Part shown: piece after piece, positions 1 through 10,570 of the stretch
Layout of the letters: every line of letters starts with the position of its first letter
How positions within the stretch are numbered: the stretch's first letter is position 1
Assembly: GCF_022829515.1 (NCBI RefSeq)
Contig: NZ_JAKSYL010000157.1
Location: 1-64,000 of the forward strand
Direction: 5' to 3'
DNA length: 64,000 bases
DNA from: Methylobacterium sp. J-048
GTDB taxonomy: Bacteria > Pseudomonadota > Alphaproteobacteria > Rhizobiales > Beijerinckiaceae
Position numbers and translations under genes: made by a program
The notes under the pieces: generated by a model
What the model was told of the DNA's origin: nothing
Seen by the model: the letters and a program-made list of their open reading frames with translations, nothing else
Databases searched by the model: none

Positions 1-48
1 GACTTCATCCACACCGATCTGGTGCCTGCCTACAATCCGGCGTCCTGA
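1..48 (+). CDS. C-terminal end of an unidentified upstream gene (partial)
   Basis: The first frame reads 15 codons and ends in TGA at 46-48, with the C-terminal residues DFIHTDLVPAYNPAS. The gene begins outside the window, and too little is visible to identify it. In related genomes obgE or a GNAT acetyltransferase gene lies upstream of proB, but this tail cannot distinguish them. The call rests only on the open frame and its plausible position before proB, so it is weak. Confidence 0.35.
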   Translation, partial: DFIHTDLVPAYNPAS

Positions 49-156
49 TTACGACACGACTCGATCTCGGCCCTTGTCCAAGGCCGCGGTGTACCGCTGT
101 TCAACCGCGCCGACATCGTCCAAACCGCACCGCGTGACCCGTCTCTGCGAAACACA

Positions 157-1272
157 ATGATCCCGGCTCTCGAAGAATTCCGCCGCATCGTCATCAAGGT
201 CGGATCGGCCCTGCTGGTCGATCGCAAGGCCGGCCGGCTGCGCCATGCCTGGTTGGCAGCTCTGGCCGAGGACATCGCCGAGTTGCACGGCCGGGGCGTC
301 GACGTGCTGGTCGTGTCTTCCGGCAGCATCGCCCTGGGGCGGACGGTGCTGGGCCTGCCGCCCGGGATCCTGCGGCTCGAGGAGAGCCAGGGCGCGGCTT
401 CGGTCGGGCAGATCACCCTGGCCCGGCACTGGGCCGAGGCGCTCGGCCATCACGGCATCGTGGCGGGTCAGATCCTGGTCACCCCGCAGGACACCGAGGA
501 GCGCCGCCGCTATCTCAACGCCCGGGCGACGGTGCTGAAGCTCCTGGAGATGCGCGCCGTCCCGGTGGTCAACGAGAACGACACGGTGGCGACCTCGGAG
601 ATCCGCTACGGCGACAATGACCGGCTGGCCGCCCGGGTCGCCACCATGATCGATGCCGACGTGCTGGTGCTGTTCTCGGATATCGACGGCCTCTACACCG
701 CCCCGCCCCAATCCGACCCAAATGCCCGTCACCTGCCCGTGGTCGAGCGCATCACCCCGGAGATCGAGGCGATGGCCGGCGGCCCGGCCTCGGAGTTGTC
801 GCGGGGCGGCATGCGCACCAAGGTCGAGGCGGCCAAGATCGCGGCTTCGGGGGGCACCCACCTCGTCATCGCCGACGGACGGGGCAAGAACCCCCTGAAG
901 GCGGTGCGCGAGGGTGCGCGCTGCACGTGGTTCCTGTCCGGTTCGACCCCGACCGCGGCGCGCAAGACCTGGATCGCCGGCTCCCTGGAGCCGCGCGGCA
1001 CGCTGACCATCGATGCCGGGGCCGCCAAGGCGCTGCTTAGCGGCGCCAGCCTGCTGCCGGTGGGCGTCCGGGCGATCGAGGGCAGCTTCTCCCGGGGCGA
1101 TGCGGTGATGATCCGCGATCCTGACGGGCGCGTGCTCGGCCGCGGCCTGGTGGCCTATGACAGCGCCGAGGCGGCGCTGATCATCGGCCATCCGAGCGCG
1201 CGCATACCCGAGTTGCTCAATTATCCCGGGCGCGCCTGGATGGTGCACCGCGATGATCTGGCGCTGTTTTAG
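157..1272 (+). CDS. proB: Glutamate 5-kinase (ProB), proline biosynthesis
   Basis: ProB phosphorylates L-glutamate to gamma-glutamyl phosphate, the first and feedback-controlled step of proline synthesis in the cytoplasm. The 371-residue product has the amino-acid-kinase fold in its first ~255 residues: the N-terminal [10 protein letters not shown] strand, the [10 protein letters not shown] glycine loop, and [21 protein letters not shown] for substrate and nucleotide binding. A C-terminal PUA-type domain follows at about 275-360 ([15 protein letters not shown]). Length is normal for two-domain ProB. The next gene, proA, encodes the following step and starts about 160 bases downstream. The ATG at 157 precedes the conserved kinase strand; no strong ribosome binding site is visible. 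Confidence 0.96.
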   Translation: MIPALEEFRRIVIKVGSALLVDRKAGRLRHAWLAALAEDIAELHGRGVDVLVVSSGSIALGRTVLGLPPGILRLEESQGAASVGQITLARHWAEALGHHGIVAGQILVTPQDTEERRRYLNARATVLKLLEMRAVPVVNENDTVATSEIRYGDNDRLAARVATMIDADVLVLFSDIDGLYTAPPQSDPNARHLPVVERITPEIEAMAGGPASELSRGGMRTKVEAAKIAASGGTHLVIADGRGKNPLKAVREGARCTWFLSGSTPTAARKTWIAGSLEPRGTLTIDAGAAKALLSGASLLPVGVRAIEGSFSRGDAVMIRDPDGRVLGRGLVAYDSAEAALIIGHPSARIPELLNYPGRAWMVHRDDLALF

Positions 1273-1433
1273 AATGAACTGAGTCAGATCAATTATTCGC
1301 GCACCCTGGATCGCTCGATCTCCATCACGCTCTCCGGTCGGGCACACTTGTAGGCCCATCGCCCGATGTGCAAATACGGCCTATTCCCCTGTCGGGCCGG
1401 TTTCCGCGGCCCTCGAACACCGAGGACGCCAGC

Positions 1434-2732
1434 GTGCCCGTCCTGAACCTGAGATCGGATTTCACCGAGGCCGAGGCGCTGCCGGAGCAGATGGCGGCGA
1501 TCGGCCGTCGGGGGCGCGTCGCCGGCCGGCGCATGGCGCTCGCGTCGGCCCAGACCAAGGATCGGGCGCTGCGGTTGATCGCCGAGCGCCTGCGGGCCAA
1601 TGCGGAAGAAATCCTCCGCGAGAACGCCCGCGACGTTGCCGCCGCGCGTCAAGCCGGGCAGAGCGCCGCTCTGATCGATCGCCTCGCCCTCGATGCCGGC
1701 CGGGTCGCGGCCATCGCCGATTCCGTCGAGAAGGTCGGCGCGCTGGCTGATCCGGTCGGGCGCCAACTCGCCGCGATCGAGCGGCCGAACGGCCTGCTGA
1801 TCGAGCGCATCGCCGTGCCGCTCGGCGTCATCGGCGTCATCTTCGAGAGCCGCCCGAACGTCACCGCGGATGCCGGCGCGCTTTGCCTGAAGGCCGGCAA
1901 CGCCGCGATCCTGCGCGCCGGCTCGGACAGCCACCGCAGTGCCCTGGCGATCGCCAAGGCGATGAGCGAGGGCTTGGCCGAGGCCGGCCTGCCCGCCGAC
2001 GCGATCCAGCTGGTGCCGACCCGGGACCGCGCTGCGGTCGGGCTGATGCTCGGCGGCCTCGACGGCTGCATCGACGTGATCGTGCCCCGGGGCGGGCGCG
2101 GTCTGGTCGAGCGCGTCCAGGCCGAAGCGCGGGTGCCGGTCTTCGCCCATCTCGACGGCGTCAACCACGTCTACGTCGCGGCCGCGGCCGATCTCGACAT
2201 GGCGCTCGCCGTGCTGCTGAACAGCAAGATGCGCCGGACCAGCGTCTGCGGCGCCGCCGAGACCCTGCTGGTCGACCGCGCCTGCGCGGCGACGCATCTG
2301 GCCCCCCTTGTCCGGACCCTCCTGGATGTCGGCTGCGCCGTGCGCGGCGATGCCGAGACCCAGGCGGTCGATCCGCGGGTCACCGCGGTCTCGGAAGACG
2401 ACTGGCACACCGAATATCTCGACGCGATCATCGCGGTGCGCGTGGTCGACGGGATCGAGGCGGCGATCGAGCATATCGAGACCTACGGCTCGCACCACAC
2501 CGATGCGATCATCACCGGGGACCGCGCCGAAGCCACGCGCTTCCTCGCGGAAGTCGATTCGGCGATCGTTACCCACAACGCCTCGACCCAGTTCGCCGAT
2601 GGCGGCGAGTTCGGCTTCGGCGCCGAGATCGGCATCGCCACCGGGCGCATGCATGCCCGCGGCCCGGTGGGCGTCGAGCAGCTGACGACCTTCAAGTACC
2701 GCGTCCACGGCAGCGGCCAGATCCGCCCGTGA
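1434..2732 (+). CDS. proA: Glutamate-5-semialdehyde dehydrogenase / gamma-glutamyl phosphate reductase (ProA)
   Basis: ProA reduces gamma-glutamyl phosphate with NADPH to glutamate-5-semialdehyde, the second step of proline synthesis. The protein belongs to the aldehyde dehydrogenase superfamily. Recognisable are the NAD(P)-binding stretch [25 protein letters not shown], the catalytic cysteine in [12 protein letters not shown], and the C-terminal [21 protein letters not shown] signature. The GTG at 1434 is preferred over the in-frame ATG at 1368. It gives 432 residues, close to the family length, while the longer start adds 22 residues that do not resemble ProA. The gene lies between proB and nadD on the same strand. 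Confidence 0.95.
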   Translation: MPVLNLRSDFTEAEALPEQMAAIGRRGRVAGRRMALASAQTKDRALRLIAERLRANAEEILRENARDVAAARQAGQSAALIDRLALDAGRVAAIADSVEKVGALADPVGRQLAAIERPNGLLIERIAVPLGVIGVIFESRPNVTADAGALCLKAGNAAILRAGSDSHRSALAIAKAMSEGLAEAGLPADAIQLVPTRDRAAVGLMLGGLDGCIDVIVPRGGRGLVERVQAEARVPVFAHLDGVNHVYVAAAADLDMALAVLLNSKMRRTSVCGAAETLLVDRACAATHLAPLVRTLLDVGCAVRGDAETQAVDPRVTAVSEDDWHTEYLDAIIAVRVVDGIEAAIEHIETYGSHHTDAIITGDRAEATRFLAEVDSAIVTHNASTQFADGGEFGFGAEIGIATGRMHARGPVGVEQLTTFKYRVHGSGQIRP

Positions 2733-2751
2733 TCCCGCCGGAAGTCCCGGC

Positions 2752-3354
2752 GTGCGGCTGACCCTGCCGCCGAGCGCCCCCGGCATGCGGATCGGCCTCT
2801 ACGGCGGATCCTTCAACCCCGCCCATCACGGCCACCGCCACGTCACCGTGACGGCTCTGCGCCGGCTCGGGCTCGACCGGGTGTGGTGGCTGGTCAGCCC
2901 TGGCAACCCGCTGAAAAGCCGGATCGCCCTGCCCTCCGTGGAGGTGCGCTGCGCCCAGGCCCGGGAGATCGCCCGGCACCCGCGCATCGCGGTAACCGGC
3001 ATCGAGGCGGCGCTCGGCGTGCGCTTCACGGTCCAGACCCTGCGCTACCTGACCCGCCGCTGCCCCGGGGTGCAGTTCGTCTGGATCATGGGGGCGGATT
3101 CGCTCGGCAATTTCCACCGCTGGAAGGGATTCGCCGAGATCGCCCAGTTGGTGCCGATCGCGATCATCGACCGGCCGGGCTTCACCATGACGCCGCTGAG
3201 TGCCCGGGCTGCCCATCGGCTGGCTCAGGCGCGGGTGCCCGAGGAGGCTGCGCACACCCTGTCGACGCGCCCGCCCCCGGCCTGGGTGTTCCTCCACGGC
3301 CCCCGGTCACCCCTTTCGTCGACTGAAATCCGCAACGGCGGGCGGGGAACCTGA
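2752..3354 (+). CDS. nadD: Nicotinate-nucleotide adenylyltransferase (NadD)
   Basis: NadD joins nicotinate mononucleotide and ATP to give deamido-NAD in the NAD pathway. The 200-residue product has the nucleotidyltransferase signature GGSFNPAHHGH at residues 18-28, the WIMGADSLGNFHRW segment, and the C-terminal SSTEIR motif, equivalent to ISSTxIR. The chosen GTG at 2752 lies 19 bases after the proA stop. A shorter ATG start at 2785 (MRIGLYGG) is equally compatible with the domain. The order proA-nadD-rsfS-rlmH is a conserved alphaproteobacterial arrangement, which supports both function and operon membership. Confidence 0.93.
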   Translation: MRLTLPPSAPGMRIGLYGGSFNPAHHGHRHVTVTALRRLGLDRVWWLVSPGNPLKSRIALPSVEVRCAQAREIARHPRIAVTGIEAALGVRFTVQTLRYLTRRCPGVQFVWIMGADSLGNFHRWKGFAEIAQLVPIAIIDRPGFTMTPLSARAAHRLAQARVPEEAAHTLSTRPPPAWVFLHGPRSPLSSTEIRNGGRGT

Positions 3355-3520
3355 GCCCCCGAATGCGACGCAGTTGCAATCGCCGCATGATACAGCCAAT
3401 TTCATACCCGTTCGCGCGCCTGGAGAGGGCGGCACGGCATCACGAGGAATCAGGACGCTGCCCGAGACCATTCGCACGGAGACCATCCGCACCAATGCCC
3501 CCGTCCCGGAAGAGCCCGGG

Positions 3521-3871
3521 ATGGCGCGCTCGGACGACCTGAAGGCGCTCGCCCTCTTCTGCTTGGACGAGATGAAGGCCGAGGAGACGATTGCGATCGA
3601 CCTCGCCGGAAAGACCTCGCTCGCCGACACGATGATCATCGCCTCCGGCCGGTCGCAGCGGCATGTCGGCTCGATCGCCGACAAATTCATCCAGGAGATG
3701 AAGAGCCGCGGCTATGGCAACGCCCGGGTTGAGGGCATGCCGGCCTGCGACTGGGTCTTGATCGACGCGGGCGACGTGCTGGTGCACATCTTCCGCCCGG
3801 AAGTGCGCGGCTTCTACAATCTCGAGAAGATGTGGGGCGCCGACCGCCCGTTGGGTCTGGCGGCCGACTAG
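3521..3871 (+). CDS. rsfS: Ribosome silencing factor (RsfS/Iojap family)
   Basis: RsfS binds ribosomal protein uL14 on the 50S subunit and blocks subunit joining when nutrients are short. The 116-residue product shows the Iojap/DUF143 pattern: DEMKAEETIAIDLAGKTSLADTMIIASG, then GRSQRHVGSIAD, and the closing ACDWVLIDAGDVLVHIF and FYNLEKMW segments. The open frame continues upstream to 3200, but the extra residues are arginine-rich and overlap nadD in another frame. The ATG at 3521 fits the family length. It sits between nadD and rlmH, its usual neighbours. Confidence 0.93.
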   Translation: MARSDDLKALALFCLDEMKAEETIAIDLAGKTSLADTMIIASGRSQRHVGSIADKFIQEMKSRGYGNARVEGMPACDWVLIDAGDVLVHIFRPEVRGFYNLEKMWGADRPLGLAAD

Positions 3872-3890
3872 CTATCGCCCAACCCGCGCC

Positions 3891-3980
3891 GTCATTGCGA
3901 GCGCAGCGAAGCAACCCAGGGCAGCGCGCGATCGCAAGACGTAACGCCACGCTGGGTTGCTTCGCTGCGCTCGCAATGAC
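3891..3980 (+). repeat. Dispersed palindromic repeat with perfect 28-bp arms
   Basis: Between rsfS and rlmH, bases 3891-3918 (starting GTCATTGCGAGCGCAGCGAA) are the exact reverse complement of 3953-3980, separated by a 34-base spacer. The transcript can form a long stable hairpin. This type of GTCATTGCGAGCG palindrome is a common intergenic repeat in alphaproteobacterial genomes. No transposase is present. It could modulate mRNA stability between the two flanking genes, but that is inferred. Confidence 0.85.
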
Positions 3981-4024
3981 GTTGCGGCAACGTCTGTCCC
4001 AATACAGCGAGAGACCCCTCCCCC

Positions 4025-4519
4025 GTGCGCCTCGTCCTGGCAGCCATCGGCCGTCTGAAGGCCGGCCCGGAGCGCGAGCTCGCGTCACGATATCGCGACC
4101 GTGCGGGGCAACTCGGCCGCGGGCTCGGCTTTTCCGCCTGCGACAGCGTCGAGATCGTTGAATCTCGAGCCCGCCGGGCGCCGGACCGCTGCGCCGAGGA
4201 GGCGTCCGCCCTGCTCGCGCATCTGCCGCCCGGCGGGGTGCTGGTCGCCTATGACGAGCGCGGACGCTCGGACATCGCCAGCGAGGCCCTGGCCGAGCGT
4301 GTCGCCGGCTGGCGCGATGCCGGCCGACCGGCCTTGATGGTGGCGATCGGCGGGCCAGACGGCCTGGACGCCTCAATTCGGACGAAGGCGGAGCTGATCC
4401 TGTCCTTCGGGGCCGCCACCCTGCCCCACGGACTCGTGCGCGTGCTCGCCCTGGAACAGATCTATCGCAGCCTGACCATCCTGGCCGGCCACCCGTATCA
4501 CCGCGGCGAGCCGGGCTAG
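4025..4519 (+). CDS. rlmH: 23S rRNA (pseudouridine1915-N3)-methyltransferase (RlmH)
   Basis: RlmH is a SPOUT-class enzyme that N3-methylates pseudouridine 1915 in helix 69 of 23S rRNA, acting on assembled 70S ribosomes. The 164-residue product matches the family in length and shows VAYDERGRSDIASEALA, the SAM-site loop VAIGGPDGL, and the terminal knot segment LPHGLVRVLALEQIYRS followed by HPYHR. The GTG start at 4025 begins the characteristic MRLVLAAIGRLK strand. The gene follows rsfS after the palindromic repeat. The next gene starts 7 bases after its stop, so co-transcription is likely. Confidence 0.95.
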   Translation: MRLVLAAIGRLKAGPERELASRYRDRAGQLGRGLGFSACDSVEIVESRARRAPDRCAEEASALLAHLPPGGVLVAYDERGRSDIASEALAERVAGWRDAGRPALMVAIGGPDGLDASIRTKAELILSFGAATLPHGLVRVLALEQIYRSLTILAGHPYHRGEPG

Positions 4520-4525
4520 GGCGCC

Positions 4526-5892
4526 GTGCGGTTCGATGGCCTCGCCCGTGGCGTCTTTTTCCAGCGTCCAACCCTCCGCGCCCTTGTGCTGATCGCCCTC
4601 GCCGGCACGGCCGCGCCGTCGCGGGCCGAGGATCCGGCCGCCAACGCAGAATCCGAAAAGATCCAGCGTGCCACCGAGGAGCGCGAGCGGCGGGCCGAGA
4701 ACCTCAAGCGCGTTCAGGACGCGCTCGCCGCCAGCGCCGGCCAGCGGGCGCAGTTCGAGAGCGAGATCGCGGCGATCGGCTCGGACCGGGCCAAGCTCGA
4801 CAGCGCGCTGCTCGATGCCGGCCGCCAGGCGCAGGCCACCGAGGACCGGTTGAGCCGCCTGGAAGAGCGCCTGAAGGCGATGATCGAGAGCGAGGCCGCG
4901 ATCCGGCGCTCGCTGCAAGCCCGCCGGGGCATCGTCGCCGAGATCCTGGCGGCGCTGCAGCGGATGGGCCGGAGGCCGCCCCCGGCCGTGCTAGTGAGCC
5001 CGGAGGACGTGCTGGCGGTGATCCGCACCTCGATGCTGCTCGGCGCGGTGGTGCCGGAGCTGCGCGGCGAGGTCGATACCCTGGCCGCCGATCTTGCCGA
5101 AATGATCCGCCTGCGCGGGCTGATCGCGCAGGACAAGGAGGGGCTGGCCAACGACCTCGCCGGCTGGGCCCGCGAGCAGCAGCGGCTCCAGGCCCTCGTC
5201 ACCGCCCGGCGGGCCCGGCAAGCGGATGTGGAGAGCGGCCTGACGGCGGAGCGCAAGCGCGCGGCCGATCTCGGCGCCCAGGCCAAATCCCTGAAGGACT
5301 TGCTCGACCGCACCGAGGCCGAGGTCAACGCTTCCCGGCGCTCGGCCGACGAGGCGAAGGCTGCTGCCGAGCGCGAGGCCCGGGTGACGCAGGAGCGTTT
5401 CGCCGCGGCGGGCTTCCGAGATCCCGCCCGCCTGGCCCCGAAGGTGCCGTTCGCGGAAGCGCGGGGCGAAGTGCCGCGGCCGGTCAGCGGGCGGCTGGCG
5501 CGGGCCTTCAATCAGCCGGACGGCAATGGCGGGACCACCCGCGGCGTCTCCTTCACGACGCGGCCGAAGGCGCTGGTCTCGTCCCCGGCCGACGGCTGGG
5601 TGAAGTTCGCCGGGCCGTTCCGGTCCTACGGGCGTCTCTTGATCATCAACGCCGGCGATGGCTACTATCTTCTGCTGGCGGGGATGGATCAGATTAGCGT
5701 AGAGGTCGGCCAGTTCGTGCTCGCGGGGGAACCGGTGGGCAGCATGGGCGAGGGTGGCGCGGGCTCGCCCGGGTCCGACGGCGAACCGACCCTGTACGTC
5801 GAGTTCAAAAAGGATGGCGGCTCCGTCGATCCGGAGCCGTGGTGGGCGAAGAGCCCCAGTGACAAGATACTTGGCGAGAAGGTTCGCGGCTG

Positions 5893-5893
<1 letters not shown>
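4526..5893 (+). CDS. EnvC/LdpF-like murein hydrolase activator with degenerate LytM domain
   Basis: This is a 455-residue exported protein: an N-terminal signal segment (hydrophobic ALVLIALAGTAAPSRA), a long charged coiled-coil region at about 35-290 rich in Glu/Arg/Ala, and a C-terminal M23/LytM-like domain at about 325-435. The metal ligands expected of an active M23 peptidase are not visible. The usual second-His HxH region reads LYVEFKKDGG, and the first ligand motif reads GVSFTTRP. The domain therefore probably acts as an EnvC-type activator of amidases at the division site rather than as an enzyme. The stop overlaps the ctpA start by one base, the usual pairing in this class. GTG start at 4526. 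Confidence 0.88.
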
Positions 5894-7233
<1,340 letters not shown>

Positions 7234-7257
7234 TCGTTTTCCACCGATCCAAGTGCC

Positions 7258-7297
7258 AAAAACCCCGTCCGGCAGGCCTGCCGGGCAGGGCTTTTTT
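7258..7297 (+). terminator. Rho-independent terminator after ctpA
   Basis: About 25 bases after the ctpA stop there is an A-run, a GC-rich stem built on the perfect palindrome CCGGCAGGCCTGCCGG, and a run of six T (CAGGGCTTTTTTG). The A-run before and T-run after the stem suggest it could work in both directions. It closes the proB-to-ctpA block. Confidence 0.85.
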
Positions 7298-7324
7298 GTG
7301 CCGGTTCGAGACGTTAGCGGAAGA

Positions 7325-7332
7325 TTAACCAT
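7325..7332 (+). promoter_or_regulatory. CtrA-like half-site TTAACCAT
   Basis: The octamer TTAACCAT lies upstream of the polysaccharide deacetylase gene. It matches the half-site described for the alphaproteobacterial cell-cycle regulator CtrA. Two further copies occur at 36143 and 36168. It is a single short motif, so the assignment is tentative. Confidence 0.3.
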
Positions 7333-7406
7333 ACCGGCCGGCAATGATCGCCAGGATTTGCGCCGCTGCTATCGGGCGTGGGACGCGAATCCGCATCGAG
7401 TGCCGC

Positions 7407-8642
7407 TTGACCGAACCCACCGACGATATCCTCACGCGCCCCCTCGGGGTGCCCGAGGCGCAAGCGCCGGAGCGGCCCGAGGGCCGGTTCGGGCGCCTCG
7501 TCGCGCCGCTGCGCCGGCCCAAGGTGGCTGCGGGCGTGATCGCCGGCGGGTTGCTGGCGGCCTGCGGGCTCGTGCTGGCGCTGGGCGATCCCCAAGGCGG
7601 TGAGCCGCGTGTGGAAGTCGCCATCGCGCTGCGCGAGCCCCTGTCGCGATCCGCTCCCGCTCCGGTGGCGGCCGTCTCGGAGCCGCAGGGCGCCGTGGTC
7701 GTCAACGCGGGGGGCTCGCAGCAGCGCAGCGCCGAGGAGATCGAGACTGCCTCGGGCGTCACCGTGGTGCGTCCGCCCGGCTCGGGCCCGAGCGAGGCCG
7801 TGGTGATCCGCGTGCCGCCGGCCAACGCGCCCCGGCTCACCCCGGCCCCGGATCCCCGCATCAGCGAGCAGGGCCGCCACGGGACCATGCCGAAACTCGG
7901 CGAGGGTCGGGTGCGCGCCCTCGACGTCTACGCCCGGGCCGAGGAGCCCGGCAGCGGCCCCCGGATCGCGATTCTGGTCACCGGCCTCGGCGTCGGCCAG
8001 GCTGCCACCGCCGGCGCGACGGTCCGCCTGCCGCAAGCCGTGAGCCTCGCCTTCCTGCCCTACGGCGCCGAGGCCGAGCGCTCGGCCGCCCGCGCCCGCG
8101 ACGCCGGCCACGAGGTCTTCCTCCAGCTCCCCATGGAGCCGTTCGATTATCCCGACAGCGATCCCGGCCCCCAGACCCTGCTCACCGCCCTGAAGGGCCT
8201 GGAGAATTCCGACCGCCTCGCCTGGTCGCTCGCCCGCTTCCCCGGCTATGTCGGCGTGGCGAACTTCATGGGCGCCAAGATGATGGCCGACCCGGCCTTC
8301 GAGCCGATCCTGCGTGAGATCGGCGCCCGCGGCCTCGGCTTCCTCGACGACGGCACCGGTCCGAAGCCCGCGTTGACCAACAAGACCCGCACCCCGGTCG
8401 CCCGGGCCGAGCTCGTCCTCGACGCGGTGCCCCGCGCCGACGCCATCGACGCGGCGCTCGCCCAAGCCGAGGCGCGGGCGCGGGTCACCGGGTTCGCCCT
8501 GGTCTCGGCCAGCGGTGCGGCGCTCAGCGTCGACCGGATCGCCCGCTGGGCCCGGGACCTCGATACCCGCGGCATCCGCCTGGTCCCGGCGAGTGTCGCC
8601 CTGCGCGGCCCGGTGGAGAAGCGGGTCAGCACCGCCAATTGA
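7407..8642 (+). CDS. Divergent polysaccharide deacetylase family protein
   Basis: This is a 411-residue protein with a short cytoplasmic N-terminus, one membrane segment at about 36-58 (VAAGVIAGGLLAACGLVLAL), a low-complexity linker to about 170, and a C-terminal domain of the divergent polysaccharide deacetylase family (YibQ-like). The domain shows RIAILVTGLGVG, SLAFLPYGAEAE, VFLQLPMEP, VGVANFMGAKM and GLGFLDDGT in the usual order. The TTG at 7407 is preferred because it gives MTEPTDDILTRPLG, the N-terminus typical of alphaproteobacterial members. An in-frame ATG at 7344 is the alternative. The substrate is unknown; envelope placement and the ctpA/EnvC neighbours suggest a cell-wall role. 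Confidence 0.85.
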   Translation: MTEPTDDILTRPLGVPEAQAPERPEGRFGRLVAPLRRPKVAAGVIAGGLLAACGLVLALGDPQGGEPRVEVAIALREPLSRSAPAPVAAVSEPQGAVVVNAGGSQQRSAEEIETASGVTVVRPPGSGPSEAVVIRVPPANAPRLTPAPDPRISEQGRHGTMPKLGEGRVRALDVYARAEEPGSGPRIAILVTGLGVGQAATAGATVRLPQAVSLAFLPYGAEAERSAARARDAGHEVFLQLPMEPFDYPDSDPGPQTLLTALKGLENSDRLAWSLARFPGYVGVANFMGAKMMADPAFEPILREIGARGLGFLDDGTGPKPALTNKTRTPVARAELVLDAVPRADAIDAALAQAEARARVTGFALVSASGAALSVDRIARWARDLDTRGIRLVPASVALRGPVEKRVSTAN

Positions 8643-8705
8643 CCGCGTGCTTTCGGTGCCAGCGGCGTTGCCGCGCGACTTGCGCCTGACCTATGGTCGC
8701 CGCCG

Positions 8706-9248
8706 ATGACCACAGATTCCGACTCGGACGCCGCGCTGCCCTACCGCCCCTGCGTGGGCGTCGCGCTGATCGCGCCCTCGGGCGGCGTCTTCGTCGGGCG
8801 CCGGACCAAGGAGGCCGGCCCGGAGCACGTCGCCGGCCCGTATATGTGGCAGATGCCGCAGGGCGGCATCGATCCCGGCGAGGACCCGCGAGTCGCGGCG
8901 CTGCGCGAACTCTACGAGGAGACCAACGTGCCGCCGGACGCGGTCCGCCCGCTCGGCGAGATTCCGGATTGGCTGAGCTACGACCTGCCCCCGGCGGTGG
9001 CGAAGCAGGCCTGGAAGGGACGCTATCGCGGCCAGACCCAGAAATGGTTCGCCTATGGGTTCCTCGGCAGCGAGAACCTAATCGACGTGCTGAGCCCCGG
9101 CGGCGGCGCTCACAAGGCCGAGTTCGACGCCTGGCGCTGGGCGCGATTCTCCGAGCTGCCGGACTTGATCGTACCGTTCAAGCGCCCGGCCTACGAGGGC
9201 GTGGTTGCGGCCTTCGCCGGTCTCGAGAGCTGGGCTTCGCGGCCGTGA
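8706..9248 (+). CDS. rppH: RNA pyrophosphohydrolase (RppH)
   Basis: RppH removes pyrophosphate from the 5' end of mRNAs, which triggers RNase E-dependent decay. The 180-residue Nudix protein opens with [10 protein letters not shown] and carries a complete Nudix box at residues 53-75: [11 protein letters not shown] and EETNV, with the metal-binding glutamates present. The later stretches [15 protein letters not shown] and EFDAWRWA are characteristic of RppH rather than other Nudix enzymes. It follows the deacetylase gene as in many rhizobial genomes. The ATG at 8706 is the first start before the domain. Confidence 0.95.
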   Translation: MTTDSDSDAALPYRPCVGVALIAPSGGVFVGRRTKEAGPEHVAGPYMWQMPQGGIDPGEDPRVAALRELYEETNVPPDAVRPLGEIPDWLSYDLPPAVAKQAWKGRYRGQTQKWFAYGFLGSENLIDVLSPGGGAHKAEFDAWRWARFSELPDLIVPFKRPAYEGVVAAFAGLESWASRP

Positions 9249-9269
9249 TCGCTCGGACGGGATCGTAGG

Positions 9270-9902
9270 GTGGTGCGCTGGCTCGCGATCCCGCTCGCGC
9301 TCGCTCTGACGTGGCTCGCCTTCACGGTGAGCCCGCTCTGGTCGCTCTACGATCTGGCGCAGGCCGTGCGCCGGCACGACGTGGCCTATATCGAGGGCCA
9401 CGTGAACTTCCGGACGCTGCGGCTGTCCCTGGTCCGCCAGATCACCGGAGCGATACGCTCCGCCTCCGACACCGACCTGGACCTCGAACCCCGCGACCGG
9501 CAGCGCCTCAACGACGTGGCCTACGGATTGGCTCTGGCACTGGCCGAGACCCTGGTCACGCCCGAGACGGTGATGGACCTCCTCGACAACGGCTGGCCCG
9601 ACAAGCTCGACATCGAGCGCCCCGCCGCGCTCAAGCCGGAGGGCCTGGCGATCCGCAGCGCCGGGCGGCTCCTGCCCTATTATACCGCCCTGGAGATGCG
9701 CGGCTTCCGGGCCGTGGTGATCCCGATCCCGCCCGAAGCTCCCCGGGCCGAGCGCACCCGGATCCGCCTGCGTCTGAGGGGCCTGAGCTGGCGGCTGGTC
9801 GACATCGAGATGGCCGACATCCTGCGCGAACAGATCGCCGCCAAGTTGGGGCGGGCGCTGGCGCGGGCCAAGCTCGGGGCGAGCGCGGGAGAGGAGCGGT
9901 GA
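9270..9902 (+). CDS. DUF2939 family membrane-anchored protein
   Basis: This is a 210-residue protein of unknown function. The N-terminal hydrophobic segment (LAIPLALALTWLAFTVSPLWSL) is a signal anchor. It is followed by LYDLAQAVRRHDVAYIEGHVNFRTLRLSLVRQI, the typical DUF2939 pattern, in which a short helix precedes a repeated lipid- or ligand-like fold. It starts with GTG 21 bases after the rppH stop, so it is probably co-transcribed. The C-terminus is rich in Ala/Arg. Family assignment is from the N-terminal pattern; no function is proposed. Confidence 0.8.
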   Translation: MVRWLAIPLALALTWLAFTVSPLWSLYDLAQAVRRHDVAYIEGHVNFRTLRLSLVRQITGAIRSASDTDLDLEPRDRQRLNDVAYGLALALAETLVTPETVMDLLDNGWPDKLDIERPAALKPEGLAIRSAGRLLPYYTALEMRGFRAVVIPIPPEAPRAERTRIRLRLRGLSWRLVDIEMADILREQIAAKLGRALARAKLGASAGEER

Positions 9903-9981
9903 TGCTGCGTTCGGGCTGGTGATGGTCGCGGTACCACGACCTGCACCACGAATCCGTCGGATCAGGGCACTTCCACCCACG

Positions 9982-10095
9982 CCCTCATCCTGAGGCGACG
10001 GAGCGCAGCGGAGGCCTCGAAGGAGCCCTCCAGGGATCGCGAGCAGACTGGAGGGCCCCTTCGAGGCTCGCTGCGCTCGCACCTCAGGATGAGGT
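9982..10095 (+). repeat. Dispersed palindromic repeat, CCCTCATCCTGAGG family (copy 1)
   Basis: Outer arms CCCTCATCCTGAGG (9982-9995) and CCTCAGGATGAGG (10082-10094) are inverted. An inner inverted pair around GGCCTCGAAGGAGCCCTCCAG and CTGGAGGGCCCCTTCGAGG makes a nested long hairpin. Related copies are at 47177-47256 and 50687-50810. It lies between a + strand gene and a convergent - strand gene and may also serve as a terminator. Confidence 0.8.
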
Positions 10096-10146
10096 GAATT
10101 GTAGGGAAGACCGTCGATACCGGCTGCGCGGGGTGCCCCCCCGCCG

Positions 10147-10545
10147 TCAGTTCGCCTTCGGAGCCGGCGCCTTGGCAACCGGAGCCTTCTCGTCCGCCGG
10201 CGCCTTCGCCTTTGGCTCGCGCGCCTCGACCAGGCTCTCCGCCTCGTCCTCGTCGGTGTTGCCGCCCTGCACGATCGTCTTGTCGGGGTTGGCCAGCAGC
10301 GATTTGGCGATGCCGAGCAGCACCTCGCACTCGCCGGGGAACTTGTAGGTCTCCAGCACGATCGCCGCGTCGCGCAGGGTGCGCAGGTCGCGCACCGTCT
10401 GTTCGTTGGCGTCCTGGCGCAATTCCTTCTTGGCGGCGATCCCCTCTTCGATCTGGGCGCCCTTCACGTCGCAGGTGGCCGGGGCCGCCAGGGCGGAGGT
10501 GGTGAGGGCGAGGACGAGGCCGGTGGCGATCAGCGGGCGCCGCAT
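10147..10545 (-). CDS. Small secreted protein, unknown function
   Basis: This is a 132-residue protein with a clear signal peptide (MRRPLIATGLVLALTTSALA, cleavage likely after SALAAPA). The mature part has two cysteines (ATCDVKG and PGECEVL) that may form a disulphide, a helical middle, and a Lys/Ala/Pro-rich tail (AKAPADEKAPVAKAPAPKAN). The start ATG has AAGGAA about 9 bases upstream. No family is recognised. The Ala-Lys-Pro tail looks like a flexible envelope linker. It probably acts in the periplasm. Confidence 0.75.
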   Translation of the reverse strand: MRRPLIATGLVLALTTSALAAPATCDVKGAQIEEGIAAKKELRQDANEQTVRDLRTLRDAAIVLETYKFPGECEVLLGIAKSLLANPDKTIVQGGNTDEDEAESLVEAREPKAKAPADEKAPVAKAPAPKAN

Positions 10546-10570
10546 GGCGGGGTTCCTTGGAAATCCGGGG

